Shown piece after piece: positions 34,687 through 42,955 of a stretch of 64,000 nucleotides of DNA. The first letter of the stretch is position 1; every line of letters starts with the position of its first letter. Source of the DNA: an uncultured Collinsella sp. Lineage in GTDB: Bacteria > Actinomycetota > Coriobacteriia > Coriobacteriales > Coriobacteriaceae. The DNA lies in contig CABVDJ010000004.1 of the NCBI GenBank assembly GCA_902497025.1, positions 35,905 to 99,904 of the forward strand, read 5' to 3'. Position numbers and translations under genes: made by a program. Under the pieces are notes generated by a model. The model did no database searches and was not told the DNA's origin. It was given only the letters and a program-made list of their open reading frames with translations.

Positions 34687-37251
34687 TTATTTGCCTTTGG
34701 GCTTGCTGGCGTAGAACTTCTTCTTTTTGGACTTGCCGGCAGGGGAGGGTTTGCCGGCAAAGTTGGACCTGCCGTTGCCGGCCTGCGCGTGCGTGGGTAC
34801 TGCCGCGCGAGGCTTGCGGACCTCGGGGTTGCGCAGCTCCTCGACACGCTCGGCAATCTCCTCGGCGCTAAAGCCGACCTCGGCCATGGCGTCCTCGATG
34901 GGCAGGCGGCGCACGATGTAGCAGTGGTGCACCTTCTGGTTGCGCGCGAAGTCCTCGGGGATGGTCTGCGCCGTAATGTCCTCCAACACGACGCCCGCGC
35001 GCGCGAGCTTGCGCGTCTCGGGGCGGAAGCCGCGCAGGTTGCAGCTAAAGATGGCGTGGCCGCCCTGTGCGAGCAGGCGCGATACGCCGGTCAAAAGCTC
35101 AACATGGTCGCGCTGGACATCCCAGGTGCGGCGGCCCATCTTGGATGAGTTCGAGAACGTGGGCGGGTCGACAAAGATCAGGTCCCAGCGGTTGCGCGTC
35201 TGGCGCTGGTCGCGAATCCAGGCAAGCACGTCGTCGCGCACAAAATGATGCTGCGGACCAACAAAGCCGTTCTGACGCATATTGCGCTCGGCCCAGTCCA
35301 GGTAGGTGTTGGAAAGATCGACCGTCACGGTTTCCTCGACGCCGCCGTCTGCCGCATAGCAGGTGGCGGTGCCGGTGTAGGCAAACAGGTTGAGGAAGCG
35401 GCGCGCCTGCTTGGCGTGCTCGCGCACTAGGTTGCGGGTGACGCGGTGATCCAGGAAGATGCCCACATCCAGATAGTCGTCAAAGTTGACGGCAAAGGTG
35501 AGCCCGCCCTCTTCGATGAGCGGCAGGCGACGGCGCGCGATGTTGGCGCGTTCTCCCGATCCGCCCTTGCCGGCTCCCTGCTTGCCGTACTGCGAGCCGC
35601 CGCGCGAACGCATGCGGGCCTTGGCGTGCACGTGCTCGGCCGGAACATCTAGGATGCGCGGCGCGATGGCCAGAATGTCGAGCATGCGGGCCTGGGCCAG
35701 TGCGGGGTCGATGGTCTTGGGCGCGGCGTATTCGGCGATGACGAGCCAGCGTCCCGGCGTCTGCGGGCAGCCCTCGTACAGATCGATGGCGGCGGAGTAA
35801 TCGGGCAGGTCGGCATCGTAGACGCGGTAGCAGCTCACGCCCTCGCGCTTGGCCCACTTGCGGCGCAGACGGGCATTCTTGCGCAGGCGGTTGGCGAACT
35901 GCTCGGACTCCGGGATGAGCACGGGCAGCGGCTTGCCGTCGCCCAGGTCGAGCATGGCGGCAGGCTCGGGCATGGCGGGGGCTTCGTCGCTGATGACGTC
36001 GTCGGCGCCCGCAGTCTCGCCCTCAGCATCCGCGCTGGTCGCAGCCTCAAACGCTGCGGCGGCGTGGTCGAGCGAAGGCCAGACTTCGACGGTCGCCTCC
36101 TCGTTGTTGGGCATGACGGCAATCGAGCGCTCGGGCTCGGCGTGGAGCGCGCGGGCCAGCAATCCGTCGCGGGTGAGTGCGGCGACCGGCGCCGCGGCAA
36201 GCTCGGGCGCGCGGCGCAGCTCGCCGACCAGCGTCATGGCGTCGTGCATGAGCGAAAGCGGTGTCTCGGTCGTATCCGCGACGAGGGCGGCACCGGCGAC
36301 GGCGCCCGCGTGGTCCAGCACGGTGGCGGACTTGGCGGCGCAAAAATCGACAAAGCGCTTGTAGCCGGCGCACTTGACCATGCGCTCAGCGGTCTTGCGG
36401 GCGGCGGGGTCAACATCCACGGCCACGATGCGTGCCTGGCGCTCGCGTGCTGCCGCCTCGCGCTCGCGTGCCTCGGTAAGCAGCTGCTCCCACAGGGCGG
36501 CGTCGTGCAGCTGCCAGCCCTCAAAGCCCCAGCGCTCGCGGGCGGCGCCCGGTGCACGGTCAGTCAGGATATTCACGGCCTCCAGCAGCAGGCCGCCGCC
36601 GGCGCACGAGGCGTCGATCAGCGTGGGCAGAGCCTCGTTCTCGTAATCGTCGGCCGTCAGCTCGCGCTCGCACAGCATGGTCCAGCCGACCTGCGAAAGC
36701 ACCAGGGCGGCGTAGTCGGGGCGCAGCACGTGCGTACCCTCGCCGGCGCGGGTCGCCGCGGGCGGCAGGCGCTTGAACAGCGGGTCGCCCGAAAGATCCA
36801 GGCTGATGCTCGCGCGGCGCTGGCGCAGCGAAAGCAACAGGTGAACGTCGGGATCGGCAACGTCGACATCGGCGCGACGGCCCGTGGTCTCGGCCAGACG
36901 GTCGCACAGCGCGTCCTTGGCGCGCAGGGACGAGAAGCGCGTGTTGCGCAGCTGCTCGGTCACGCCGCGGGCGGTGATGGCGATGGTGGCGCCGGGGCGG
37001 ATGATGGTCTCCCAGGTGATGTCGTAAACGCTATCGTACAGCTCGTCGGCATCCTGCGCCTCAAAGCGCCCGAGCACCGCAAACACGCGGCTCGCTAGGC
37101 GCGACCACAGACAGGCGCGGTAGCCTTCTTCGAGCTCGCCCTCAAATGTAGCGCGGCCCTTCAGCCGGCGAACATGCGAAAGCCCGAGGCGTTTAAGCTC
37201 ATCGGCGAGTGCGGACTCAAAGCCCTCGGGGCAGCTTGCGTAAAATTCCAT
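34687..37251 (-). CDS. rlmL: 23S rRNA methyltransferase, RlmKL-type fusion
   Basis: An 854-residue protein with two methyltransferase halves. The N-terminal half has a THUMP region and a RlmL-like domain with motif IDASCAGGGLLLEAV, where most members have DPMCGSGT; it may be weakened. The C-terminal half is RlmK-like: FLNLFAYTGTATCYAADGG binds AdoMet and FVDPPTFSNSSKM is present. These make m2G2445 and m7G2069 in E. coli. It is about 150 residues longer than the E. coli protein, mainly an Ala/Glu-rich insertion (about residues 320-440) and a Lys-rich tail. GAGAGG precedes ATG 37251. Confidence 0.9.
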   Translation of the reverse strand: MEFYASCPEGFESALADELKRLGLSHVRRLKGRATFEGELEEGYRACLWSRLASRVFAVLGRFEAQDADELYDSVYDITWETIIRPGATIAITARGVTEQLRNTRFSSLRAKDALCDRLAETTGRRADVDVADPDVHLLLSLRQRRASISLDLSGDPLFKRLPPAATRAGEGTHVLRPDYAALVLSQVGWTMLCERELTADDYENEALPTLIDASCAGGGLLLEAVNILTDRAPGAARERWGFEGWQLHDAALWEQLLTEAREREAAARERQARIVAVDVDPAARKTAERMVKCAGYKRFVDFCAAKSATVLDHAGAVAGAALVADTTETPLSLMHDAMTLVGELRRAPELAAAPVAALTRDGLLARALHAEPERSIAVMPNNEEATVEVWPSLDHAAAAFEAATSADAEGETAGADDVISDEAPAMPEPAAMLDLGDGKPLPVLIPESEQFANRLRKNARLRRKWAKREGVSCYRVYDADLPDYSAAIDLYEGCPQTPGRWLVIAEYAAPKTIDPALAQARMLDILAIAPRILDVPAEHVHAKARMRSRGGSQYGKQGAGKGGSGERANIARRRLPLIEEGGLTFAVNFDDYLDVGIFLDHRVTRNLVREHAKQARRFLNLFAYTGTATCYAADGGVEETVTVDLSNTYLDWAERNMRQNGFVGPQHHFVRDDVLAWIRDQRQTRNRWDLIFVDPPTFSNSSKMGRRTWDVQRDHVELLTGVSRLLAQGGHAIFSCNLRGFRPETRKLARAGVVLEDITAQTIPEDFARNQKVHHCYIVRRLPIEDAMAEVGFSAEEIAERVEELRNPEVRKPRAAVPTHAQAGNGRSNFAGKPSPAGKSKKKKFYASKPKGK

Positions 37252-37326
37252 GGGTGACCTCTCTGGTTGCGTCGCTCCATTATATGATGGATACTTCGTT
37301 TACTCTCGCCCCCGAAAGGAACCCAT

Positions 37327-38154
37327 ATGATTGATGCGTGCCCCGATTCCGCCGTGCTCTTTTTTGACGTGGACGGCACGCTGACGTCGTTCGATCCCGA
37401 CAACATGACCGACAAGGACTTTTCGGCGGTTCACCCCTCGCAGACGGTCGTCGAGGCGTTTCATCGTCTGCGCGACGCGGGACACAAGGCGTTTATCTGC
37501 ACGGGTCGCCCCCTGTGGCTCATCGCCGATAGCTTGCGTGCGCTCGACCCCGCGGGCGTCGTTGCCATGGCGGGCGCCACGCTCGAGGTCGAGGGCCGCG
37601 TGGTGTATGAGGACTGCTTTGACGAAGACATTGTTGAGGAGCTTGCACGCCGTATGGCCGCGGCAGGGATTGAAGCCTTTTTCGAGACCAACGTGGCTAC
37701 TTTTGCCCTGGAACCCGCGGGTGTTGAGCAGTCGTCTCTGATCGGCACTTCTGTGGTGCACAGCACCGAGGAAATGCGCGTCGACGGCCGTCTGCGCGTG
37801 GGCAAGGTAGGCATCGTCGCGAGCGACCTGGCTCGCGTAGCCAACGATGATGGCTTTATCGATCGCGAGTTTGAGCTGTGCAACACCGGTGGCCAGAATC
37901 GCGAGCTGAGTCCCAAGGGCATCGACAAGGGCGTGGGCGTGGCGCGAGCGCTGGCGTATCTGGGCCGTGAGGGAAATGCGCGCACCTTTGGCTTTGGCGA
38001 TTCGGGTAACGACCTGGGCATGCTCGCTGCGGTCGAGACGGCTGTCGCCATGGGCAACGCCATGCCCGAGGTCAAGGCGCTCGCCGACTACGTGACTGAT
38101 GATGTCGCACACGACGGCACCGTCACAGCGATGCAGCATTTCGGCCTCATCTAA
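37327..38154 (+). CDS. HAD-superfamily (Cof-type) phosphatase
   Basis: A 275-residue class IIB HAD hydrolase. Motif I is FFDVDGTLTS with both catalytic Asp residues, motif II FICTGRP, motif III Lys in SPKGIDKGVGVARA, and motif IV FGFGDSGNDLGMLAAV. Such enzymes dephosphorylate sugar phosphates, FMN or PLP; the substrate cannot be read here. AAAGGAACC precedes ATG 37327. It is divergent from rlmL with only 75 bp between the starts. Confidence 0.92.
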   Translation: MIDACPDSAVLFFDVDGTLTSFDPDNMTDKDFSAVHPSQTVVEAFHRLRDAGHKAFICTGRPLWLIADSLRALDPAGVVAMAGATLEVEGRVVYEDCFDEDIVEELARRMAAAGIEAFFETNVATFALEPAGVEQSSLIGTSVVHSTEEMRVDGRLRVGKVGIVASDLARVANDDGFIDREFELCNTGGQNRELSPKGIDKGVGVARALAYLGREGNARTFGFGDSGNDLGMLAAVETAVAMGNAMPEVKALADYVTDDVAHDGTVTAMQHFGLI

Positions 38155-38283
38155 TGAATCCCGCGTTCTGACGTTTGCTTAAACTGCGACTCTTTGCTTT
38201 TGCATGCTCAATCGATTTATCAATCCAAACACTGAGGTGTTTATACCGTTCGCCGAGAAGATAAAAAACCGCAGTTAACGCCT

Positions 38284-38310
38284 TGATAAACGTAGGTAAA
38301 GTGTTTATCA
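38284..38310. promoter_or_regulatory. possible operator, TGATAAA / TTTATCA inverted repeat
   Basis: TGATAAA (38284-38290) and TTTATCA (38304-38310) face each other across 13 bp. TTGATA at 38283 could also be a -35 element. It resembles the pair at 2390-2427. Confidence 0.35.
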
Positions 38311-38347
38311 GTTTATCGGCCGTATGCTAACGAAAGGAATCAGGCAG

Positions 38348-39052
38348 ATGGCAATCAAGGTGTTCGCTGACGGTGCAAACCTCGAGGGCATGCTCGACAT
38401 GTACGAGAACGGCAACGTTCAGGGTTTCACGACCAACCCGTCCCTTATGAAGAAGGGCGGCGTGACGGATTACCGCGCGTTTGCCAAGGAGGTCCTGACC
38501 CATATCACCGATGTGTCCGTCTCGTTTGAGGTCTTTGCCGACGACGTCGAGACCATGGAGGTCGAGGCGCGCGAGATCGCTACCTGGGCCGAGAACGTCT
38601 ACGTCAAGATTCCGTGCGTGACCACCAAGGGCGAGTCCACCGCCGAGCTGGTCCGCAAGCTTTCCGCTGACGGCGTCAAGGTCAACGTCACTACCATCTT
38701 TACGCCTAAGCAGGTCGATGAGATGGTCGAGGCCGTTGACACCGAGACGCCGTCCATTATCTCGCTCTTTGCCGGCCGTATTGCCGATACCGGCGTCGAT
38801 CCCATTCCGTTTATGACGGAGTCGGTCAAGAAGGCCGCCGCCAAGCCCAACTGTGAGGTCCTGTGGGCGTCCACGCGCGAGCTCATTAACATTTACCAGG
38901 CAGAAGCCTGCGGTTGCCAGATCATCACGGTGCCCAACAGCATCCTGGCCAAGCGCAAGAACATCGGTCGCGACCCGTACGAGGTCTCGCTCGACACCGT
39001 GCGCGGCTTTGCCAAGGATATCGCCTCGCTCGGCTTTCATATTCTGCCGTAA
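38348..39052 (+). CDS. transaldolase / fructose-6-phosphate aldolase family protein
   Basis: A 234-residue TIM-barrel enzyme of the short transaldolase class. The Schiff-base lysine lies in VYVKIPCVT. Other marks are FTTNPSLMKKG at the start, NVTTIFTPKQ, ISLFAGRIADTG and the C-terminal VPNSILAKR. It moves or cleaves three-carbon units of sugar phosphates. ATG 38348 follows GAAAGGAAT; an upstream in-frame ATG 24 bp earlier has no ribosome site. It is a single gene; a possible operator lies upstream. Confidence 0.92.
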   Translation: MAIKVFADGANLEGMLDMYENGNVQGFTTNPSLMKKGGVTDYRAFAKEVLTHITDVSVSFEVFADDVETMEVEAREIATWAENVYVKIPCVTTKGESTAELVRKLSADGVKVNVTTIFTPKQVDEMVEAVDTETPSIISLFAGRIADTGVDPIPFMTESVKKAAAKPNCEVLWASTRELINIYQAEACGCQIITVPNSILAKRKNIGRDPYEVSLDTVRGFAKDIASLGFHILP

Positions 39053-39270
39053 GCAAGGGTACCCCCTGTAGCGACGTGCAAAATCGCGAGTATTCAGCAA
39101 GGTAAAGGTCTTTATCAGTTAACCGAAGCATGGAACGGCCCCCGTTCTGGCTCTAATGTCGCTAAAACGGGGGCTGTTTTTGACGTTATTGTCTCTGTGG
39201 GGCGTTCGGAACGGCGGAAATTGCAGAATACTCGCGATTTTGCACGTCGCTGCAGGGGGTACCTTTGCTT
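39051..39270. repeat. 220-bp palindromic element with 50-bp arms, GCGAGTATTC family
   Basis: The arms 39051-39100 and 39221-39270 are complementary at 47 of 50 positions. They contain CGACGTGCAAAATCGCGAG then TATTC. The 120-nt interior carries a terminator stem. It fills the gap between the convergent transaldolase and tex genes and begins within the transaldolase stop codon. Confidence 0.88.
39135..39182 (+). terminator. terminator inside the palindromic element
   Basis: ACGGCCCCCGTT pairs with AACGGGGGCTGT, then TTTTTG. Confidence 0.85.
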
Positions 39271-39277
39271 TGGCGGT

Positions 39278-41425
39278 TTACTTGCCCTGCACCATGGTGA
39301 GGGAGATCTTCTTGCGGTCGCGATCGACCTTTTCAATCCACACCTTGACCGTGTCACCGACGCGCACCACGTCGCTCGGGTGCTTGACAAAGCGGTTGGC
39401 CAGTTTGGAGATGTGCACGAGGCCGTCCTGGTGCACGCCCACGTCGACGAACGCGCCAAAGTCGACGACGTTGCGCACCGTGCCCTTGAGTTCCATGCCG
39501 GGCTCCAGGTCATCGATGGAAAGTGCTGAGCGGCTAAAGACCACCTCGGGCGCGTCGTCGCGCGGGTCGCGACCGGGCTTCTTGAGCTCGTTGACAATGT
39601 CGATGAGCGTCAGGGTACCGCAGTCCAGGTCGCTTGCCAGCGCCGAGATGCTGCCCAGACGGCGCTCGATGTCGGGCACGCCGCCGCGGCTGAGCTCGCT
39701 TGCCGCAACGCCGGCGCGCTCCAGGACGGCCGTTGCCACCTCGTAGCTCTCGGGGTGGACGCTTGTCGCGTCGAGCGGGTTCTTGCCACCGCTGATGCGC
39801 AGGAAGCCCGCGGCGTTGAGATATGCCTTGGGTCCCAGTTTGGGGACCTTCTTAAGCTGGCGGCGATCGGTAAAGGCACCGTTTTCCTCGCGGTAGGCCA
39901 CGATATTCTTGGCCACGCTCGGCGTGATGCCCGATACGTATCCCAGCAGGCTCGCGCTTGCGGTGTTGACGTCGACGCCCACGCGGTTGACGACGTCCTC
40001 CACCACGTGGCCCAGGGTGCGCGAAAGCTCGGCCTGGTCAAGGTCGTGCTGGTACTGGCCAACGCCGATGGACTGGGGCGGAATCTTGACGAGCTCTGCC
40101 AGCGGGTCTTGCAGGCGGCGGCCCAGGCTCATGGCGCCGCGCACGGTGACGTCCAGGTCGGGGTATTCCTGACTGGCGAGCTCGGAGGCGGAGTATACCG
40201 ATGCGCCGGCCTCGTTGACGATGGTGTATCGCAGTCCAGGCGCCTGCTCGGCGATGAACTCCGAGACGACTTCCTCGGTCTCGCGGCTGGCGGTGCCGTT
40301 GCCGATGACGATGGTGTTGACGCCGTCCTTCTTGACGAGGCGAGCGAGCTCGCGCTTGGTGCCGGCGACGTCGTGGCGCGGCTTGGTGGGGTAGACCACG
40401 CCGTGGTCGAGCAGCTTGCCGGTCTCGTCCATGACGGCGACCTTGCAGCCGGTGCGGTAGCCCGGATCGAGCGCGAGCACGCGGGCACCGCGCACGGGGC
40501 GTGCAGAGAGCAGGCCCTCGAGATTCTTGGCAAAGACGTTGATAGCCTCGGTCTGGGCGCGAACGGTGAGTTTGGCGCGGGCCTCGCGCTCCAGCGAGGG
40601 GGCCATGAGGCGCTTGTAGCCGTCGGCGATGGCGGCGTCAAAGACGGGCGCGAAGACGCCCTGGCGACGGGGCCAACGGCTGCCGAGGCGTGCCGTGGCA
40701 GCGGCGCCGTCGACGTTCACGCGCACGCGGAGCTTGCCCTCGCGCTCACCGCGGTCGATAGCCAGCACACGGTGGTTGGGGATGCGGCGCAGCGGCTCAT
40801 CATAGCTGTAGTACGGCTCGTAGGGGGTCTTCTCGGCGGGGTCTGTGGCTTCGACGACGATATCGGCGGTGTTCTGCGTAAAGGCGCGCAGGTCGGCGAC
40901 GTTCTCGGGGTCCTCGGCCACCGTCTCGGCCACGATGTCCGCCGCCCCGGCGAGCGCCTTTTCGGGCGTGTTGAAGCCGGCGTCCTCGTTGACGTAGGCC
41001 GCGGCGGCATCGAGCGCGCTGCCCTTGGCCGAGGCCTGCATGATAATCATGTTGGCAAGCGGCTCCAGGCCTGCCTCGCGGGCCTTCTGCGCGCGAGTCA
41101 TGCGCTTTTTGCGGTAGGGCTTGTAGAGGTCCTCGACACGCTGGAGCTGCGTGGCCTCGCGAATTTGCTGCTCAAGCTCTGGCGTGAGTTTGCCCTGGGC
41201 GTCGATGAGCAGAATGACGTCCTCTTTGCGCTGTTCAAGATTGCGCAGGTAAGACAGGCGCTCGTCGAGGGCGCGCAGGGCGACGTCGTCCATGCCGCCC
41301 GTGGCTTCCTTGCGGTAGCGCGAGATAAAGGGAATGGTGTTGCCCTCGTCGATGAGCTTGACGGCCGCCTCGACGTTGGCGGCCTTAAGGTTGAGCTCGC
41401 GCGCGAGCTGGGCGATAAGATCCAT
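39278..41425 (-). CDS. tex: Tex family S1 RNA-binding protein
   Basis: A 715-residue protein with the full Tex layout: N-terminal helical region (FISRYRKEATGGMDDVALR), YqgF-like RNase H fold (ALDPGYRTGCKVAVMD), helix-hairpin-helix segment (VGVDVNTASASLLGYVSGI), and a C-terminal S1 domain (GMELKGTVRNVVDFGAFVDVGVHQDGLVHIS). Tex proteins bind RNA and act in transcription and stress responses. ATG 41425 has AAGGAG five bases upstream; the frame extends 18 codons further without a site. It is monocistronic. Confidence 0.95.
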   Translation of the reverse strand: MDLIAQLARELNLKAANVEAAVKLIDEGNTIPFISRYRKEATGGMDDVALRALDERLSYLRNLEQRKEDVILLIDAQGKLTPELEQQIREATQLQRVEDLYKPYRKKRMTRAQKAREAGLEPLANMIIMQASAKGSALDAAAAYVNEDAGFNTPEKALAGAADIVAETVAEDPENVADLRAFTQNTADIVVEATDPAEKTPYEPYYSYDEPLRRIPNHRVLAIDRGEREGKLRVRVNVDGAAATARLGSRWPRRQGVFAPVFDAAIADGYKRLMAPSLEREARAKLTVRAQTEAINVFAKNLEGLLSARPVRGARVLALDPGYRTGCKVAVMDETGKLLDHGVVYPTKPRHDVAGTKRELARLVKKDGVNTIVIGNGTASRETEEVVSEFIAEQAPGLRYTIVNEAGASVYSASELASQEYPDLDVTVRGAMSLGRRLQDPLAELVKIPPQSIGVGQYQHDLDQAELSRTLGHVVEDVVNRVGVDVNTASASLLGYVSGITPSVAKNIVAYREENGAFTDRRQLKKVPKLGPKAYLNAAGFLRISGGKNPLDATSVHPESYEVATAVLERAGVAASELSRGGVPDIERRLGSISALASDLDCGTLTLIDIVNELKKPGRDPRDDAPEVVFSRSALSIDDLEPGMELKGTVRNVVDFGAFVDVGVHQDGLVHISKLANRFVKHPSDVVRVGDTVKVWIEKVDRDRKKISLTMVQGK

Positions 41426-41527
41426 GGGACTCCTTGCGTTTGAGGTGCGTTTGCAGCACAGAGCTACCAAGGATACCACCTGCCACTTCGCTCAAAAAAG
41501 ACTGTTTTGGCGCGGGACCACGAAAGC

Positions 41528-41665
41528 GGCCTATCTACTACGTTTGAACCGTGTGGGTCGACCATCCCCCGGTTTTCCGAAAATGCGCAAGCCGTTTACC
41601 TGCGGTTTTTATTTCGCGAAATTCGGTATGGATGAGGGTGATTGGTTAAACGTAGTAGATAGGCA
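41528..41665. repeat. 138-bp element with CTACTACGTTT terminal inverted repeats
   Basis: The ends GGCCTATCTACTACGTTT and TTAAACGTAGTAGATAGGC pair. Flanking CCACGAAA and TTTCGTGG extend the pairing. The interior motif GCAAGC..TTTACCTGCGG matches the 14173 copy (inverted) and the 51027 copy. The rest of 41426-41845 holds a decayed AGTCCCCCGTCCCAG string and the stem below. Confidence 0.8.
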
Positions 41666-41728
41666 CATTTCGTGGCGAACGAATCAAGCTAAGGTGCAAA
41701 AAGTCCCCCGTCCCAGAAAAATCATTGG

Positions 41729-41772
41729 CAACGTAGCAAAATGCCCCGCGGGCAGGAGGCTGCTCGCGGGGC
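41729..41772 (-). terminator. probable terminator of the SDR-MFS-Gfo operon
   Basis: GCCCCGCG...CGCGGGGC, read on the minus strand, is followed by ATTTTGC. The T-run is short. Confidence 0.55.
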
Positions 41773-41845
41773 AAAGAAGAGGGGCTTATTTGTGGCGGAC
41801 CGAGGGGCCCGGCATGGGGTTTCTGCCGCGGCCTGTCCTAAGGTG

Positions 41846-42886
41846 CTACAGCTCGACGAGCTGGCCGGTCTCGGCGGCCTCCTTGATGGCGTTGAGAAGC
41901 GTGAGCGTCTTGACGTTATCGGCGGGGGTTACGACGGGCTCAACTTCGCGGCGGACGACCTTCACAAAGTGCTTGAGCTGCATCTTGTGCGGCAGCGCCG
42001 GGTCGACGGCCGGAATCTCCATCTGCAGCGGCTTGTGCCAGTTGGAGGCGCCGTCGTAGGAGAACTGGTGCAGGCGGGGCAGCGACAGGGCGCCCTTGGT
42101 ACCGCCAATAAAGTAGGCATCGGCGTCGAAGGGGCGGTACTGCGGGTCCTCGCGAGCGGTGGCCTCCCAGTTCCAGGGGCTGGCGGTGGCATCGGAGATG
42201 GTCATGCTCGCAAGCGCGCCATCGGCAAAACGGACGTTGACCACGGCGGAGTCCTCGGTCTCAAAACCGCGGGCGGCGCTGGACTGCATGCCCTGGACGG
42301 CGACGGGCTCGCCCAGCAGGTAGCGGAGCAGGTCCACGTCGTGAACCAGGTTAACCAGGATCGGGCCGGCACCCTTTTTGCGGCGCCACTCGACATCAAA
42401 GTACTCGTCATTCTTATAGATCATGTAGTGGAAGCTCGACACGGTGAGCTTGCCCAGCTCGCCGGACTCGATGATCTCTTTGGCTTTGTTGACGAAGGGG
42501 TTGTGACGACGGTGCTGGCCCACGAGCACGGGCACGCCGGCGGTCTCGGCCTCGGCGGCGAAGGCCTGGGCATCCTCGAGGTCGTTGGAGATCGGCTTTT
42601 CGACCAGCGGCACGATGTTGCGCTTGATGGCCTCGCGGGCAACGCCCAGGTGCAGGTCGTTGGGGGTGGCGATAATGACGGCCTCGGGTTTGACCTCGTC
42701 CATCATCTGAGCGGGATCGGTGTAAAACGGTACGCCGGCGGTCTCGGCCGTGGCGCGGGCGCCCTCAAAGGCGTCGGCGATGGCGACGAGCTCGGCCTCG
42801 GGCTCCTCGGTGACAAAGCGGATGTGGTTGCGGCCCATGGCGCCGGCGCCGATAACGGCAATGCGGACGGGGTTGAGCTCAGACAT
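41846..42886 (-). CDS. Gfo/Idh/MocA family oxidoreductase
   Basis: A 346-residue NAD(P)-dependent dehydrogenase. The Rossmann start is VRIAVIGAGAMGRNHIRF; the conserved EKP triad is in PLVEKPISND; the C-terminal half is the open-sheet domain with NLVHDVDLLRYLLGEP. Family members oxidise inositols, sugars or sugar acids. AAGGAGT precedes ATG 42886. It is the last gene of a three-gene operon after an SDR and an MFS carrier; the set looks like uptake followed by two oxidation steps for a polyol or sugar acid. The substrate is unknown. Confidence 0.9.
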   Translation of the reverse strand: MSELNPVRIAVIGAGAMGRNHIRFVTEEPEAELVAIADAFEGARATAETAGVPFYTDPAQMMDEVKPEAVIIATPNDLHLGVAREAIKRNIVPLVEKPISNDLEDAQAFAAEAETAGVPVLVGQHRRHNPFVNKAKEIIESGELGKLTVSSFHYMIYKNDEYFDVEWRRKKGAGPILVNLVHDVDLLRYLLGEPVAVQGMQSSAARGFETEDSAVVNVRFADGALASMTISDATASPWNWEATAREDPQYRPFDADAYFIGGTKGALSLPRLHQFSYDGASNWHKPLQMEIPAVDPALPHKMQLKHFVKVVRREVEPVVTPADNVKTLTLLNAIKEAAETGQLVEL

Positions 42887-42916
42887 TTCGACTCCTTAAT
42901 ACTGGTGACCGGTGGA

Positions 42917-42947
42917 ATGCGACAAAGGGACTGTCCCTTTGTCGCAT
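42917..42947. repeat. ACAAAGGG palindrome, arms ATGCG/CGCAT
   Basis: ATGCGACAAAGGGACT is completed by GTCCCTTTGTCGCAT. It sits in the 69-bp gap between the MFS and Gfo/Idh genes, inside the operon, so it may attenuate rather than end transcription. Confidence 0.85.
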
Positions 42948-42955
42948 CGGTAAAA

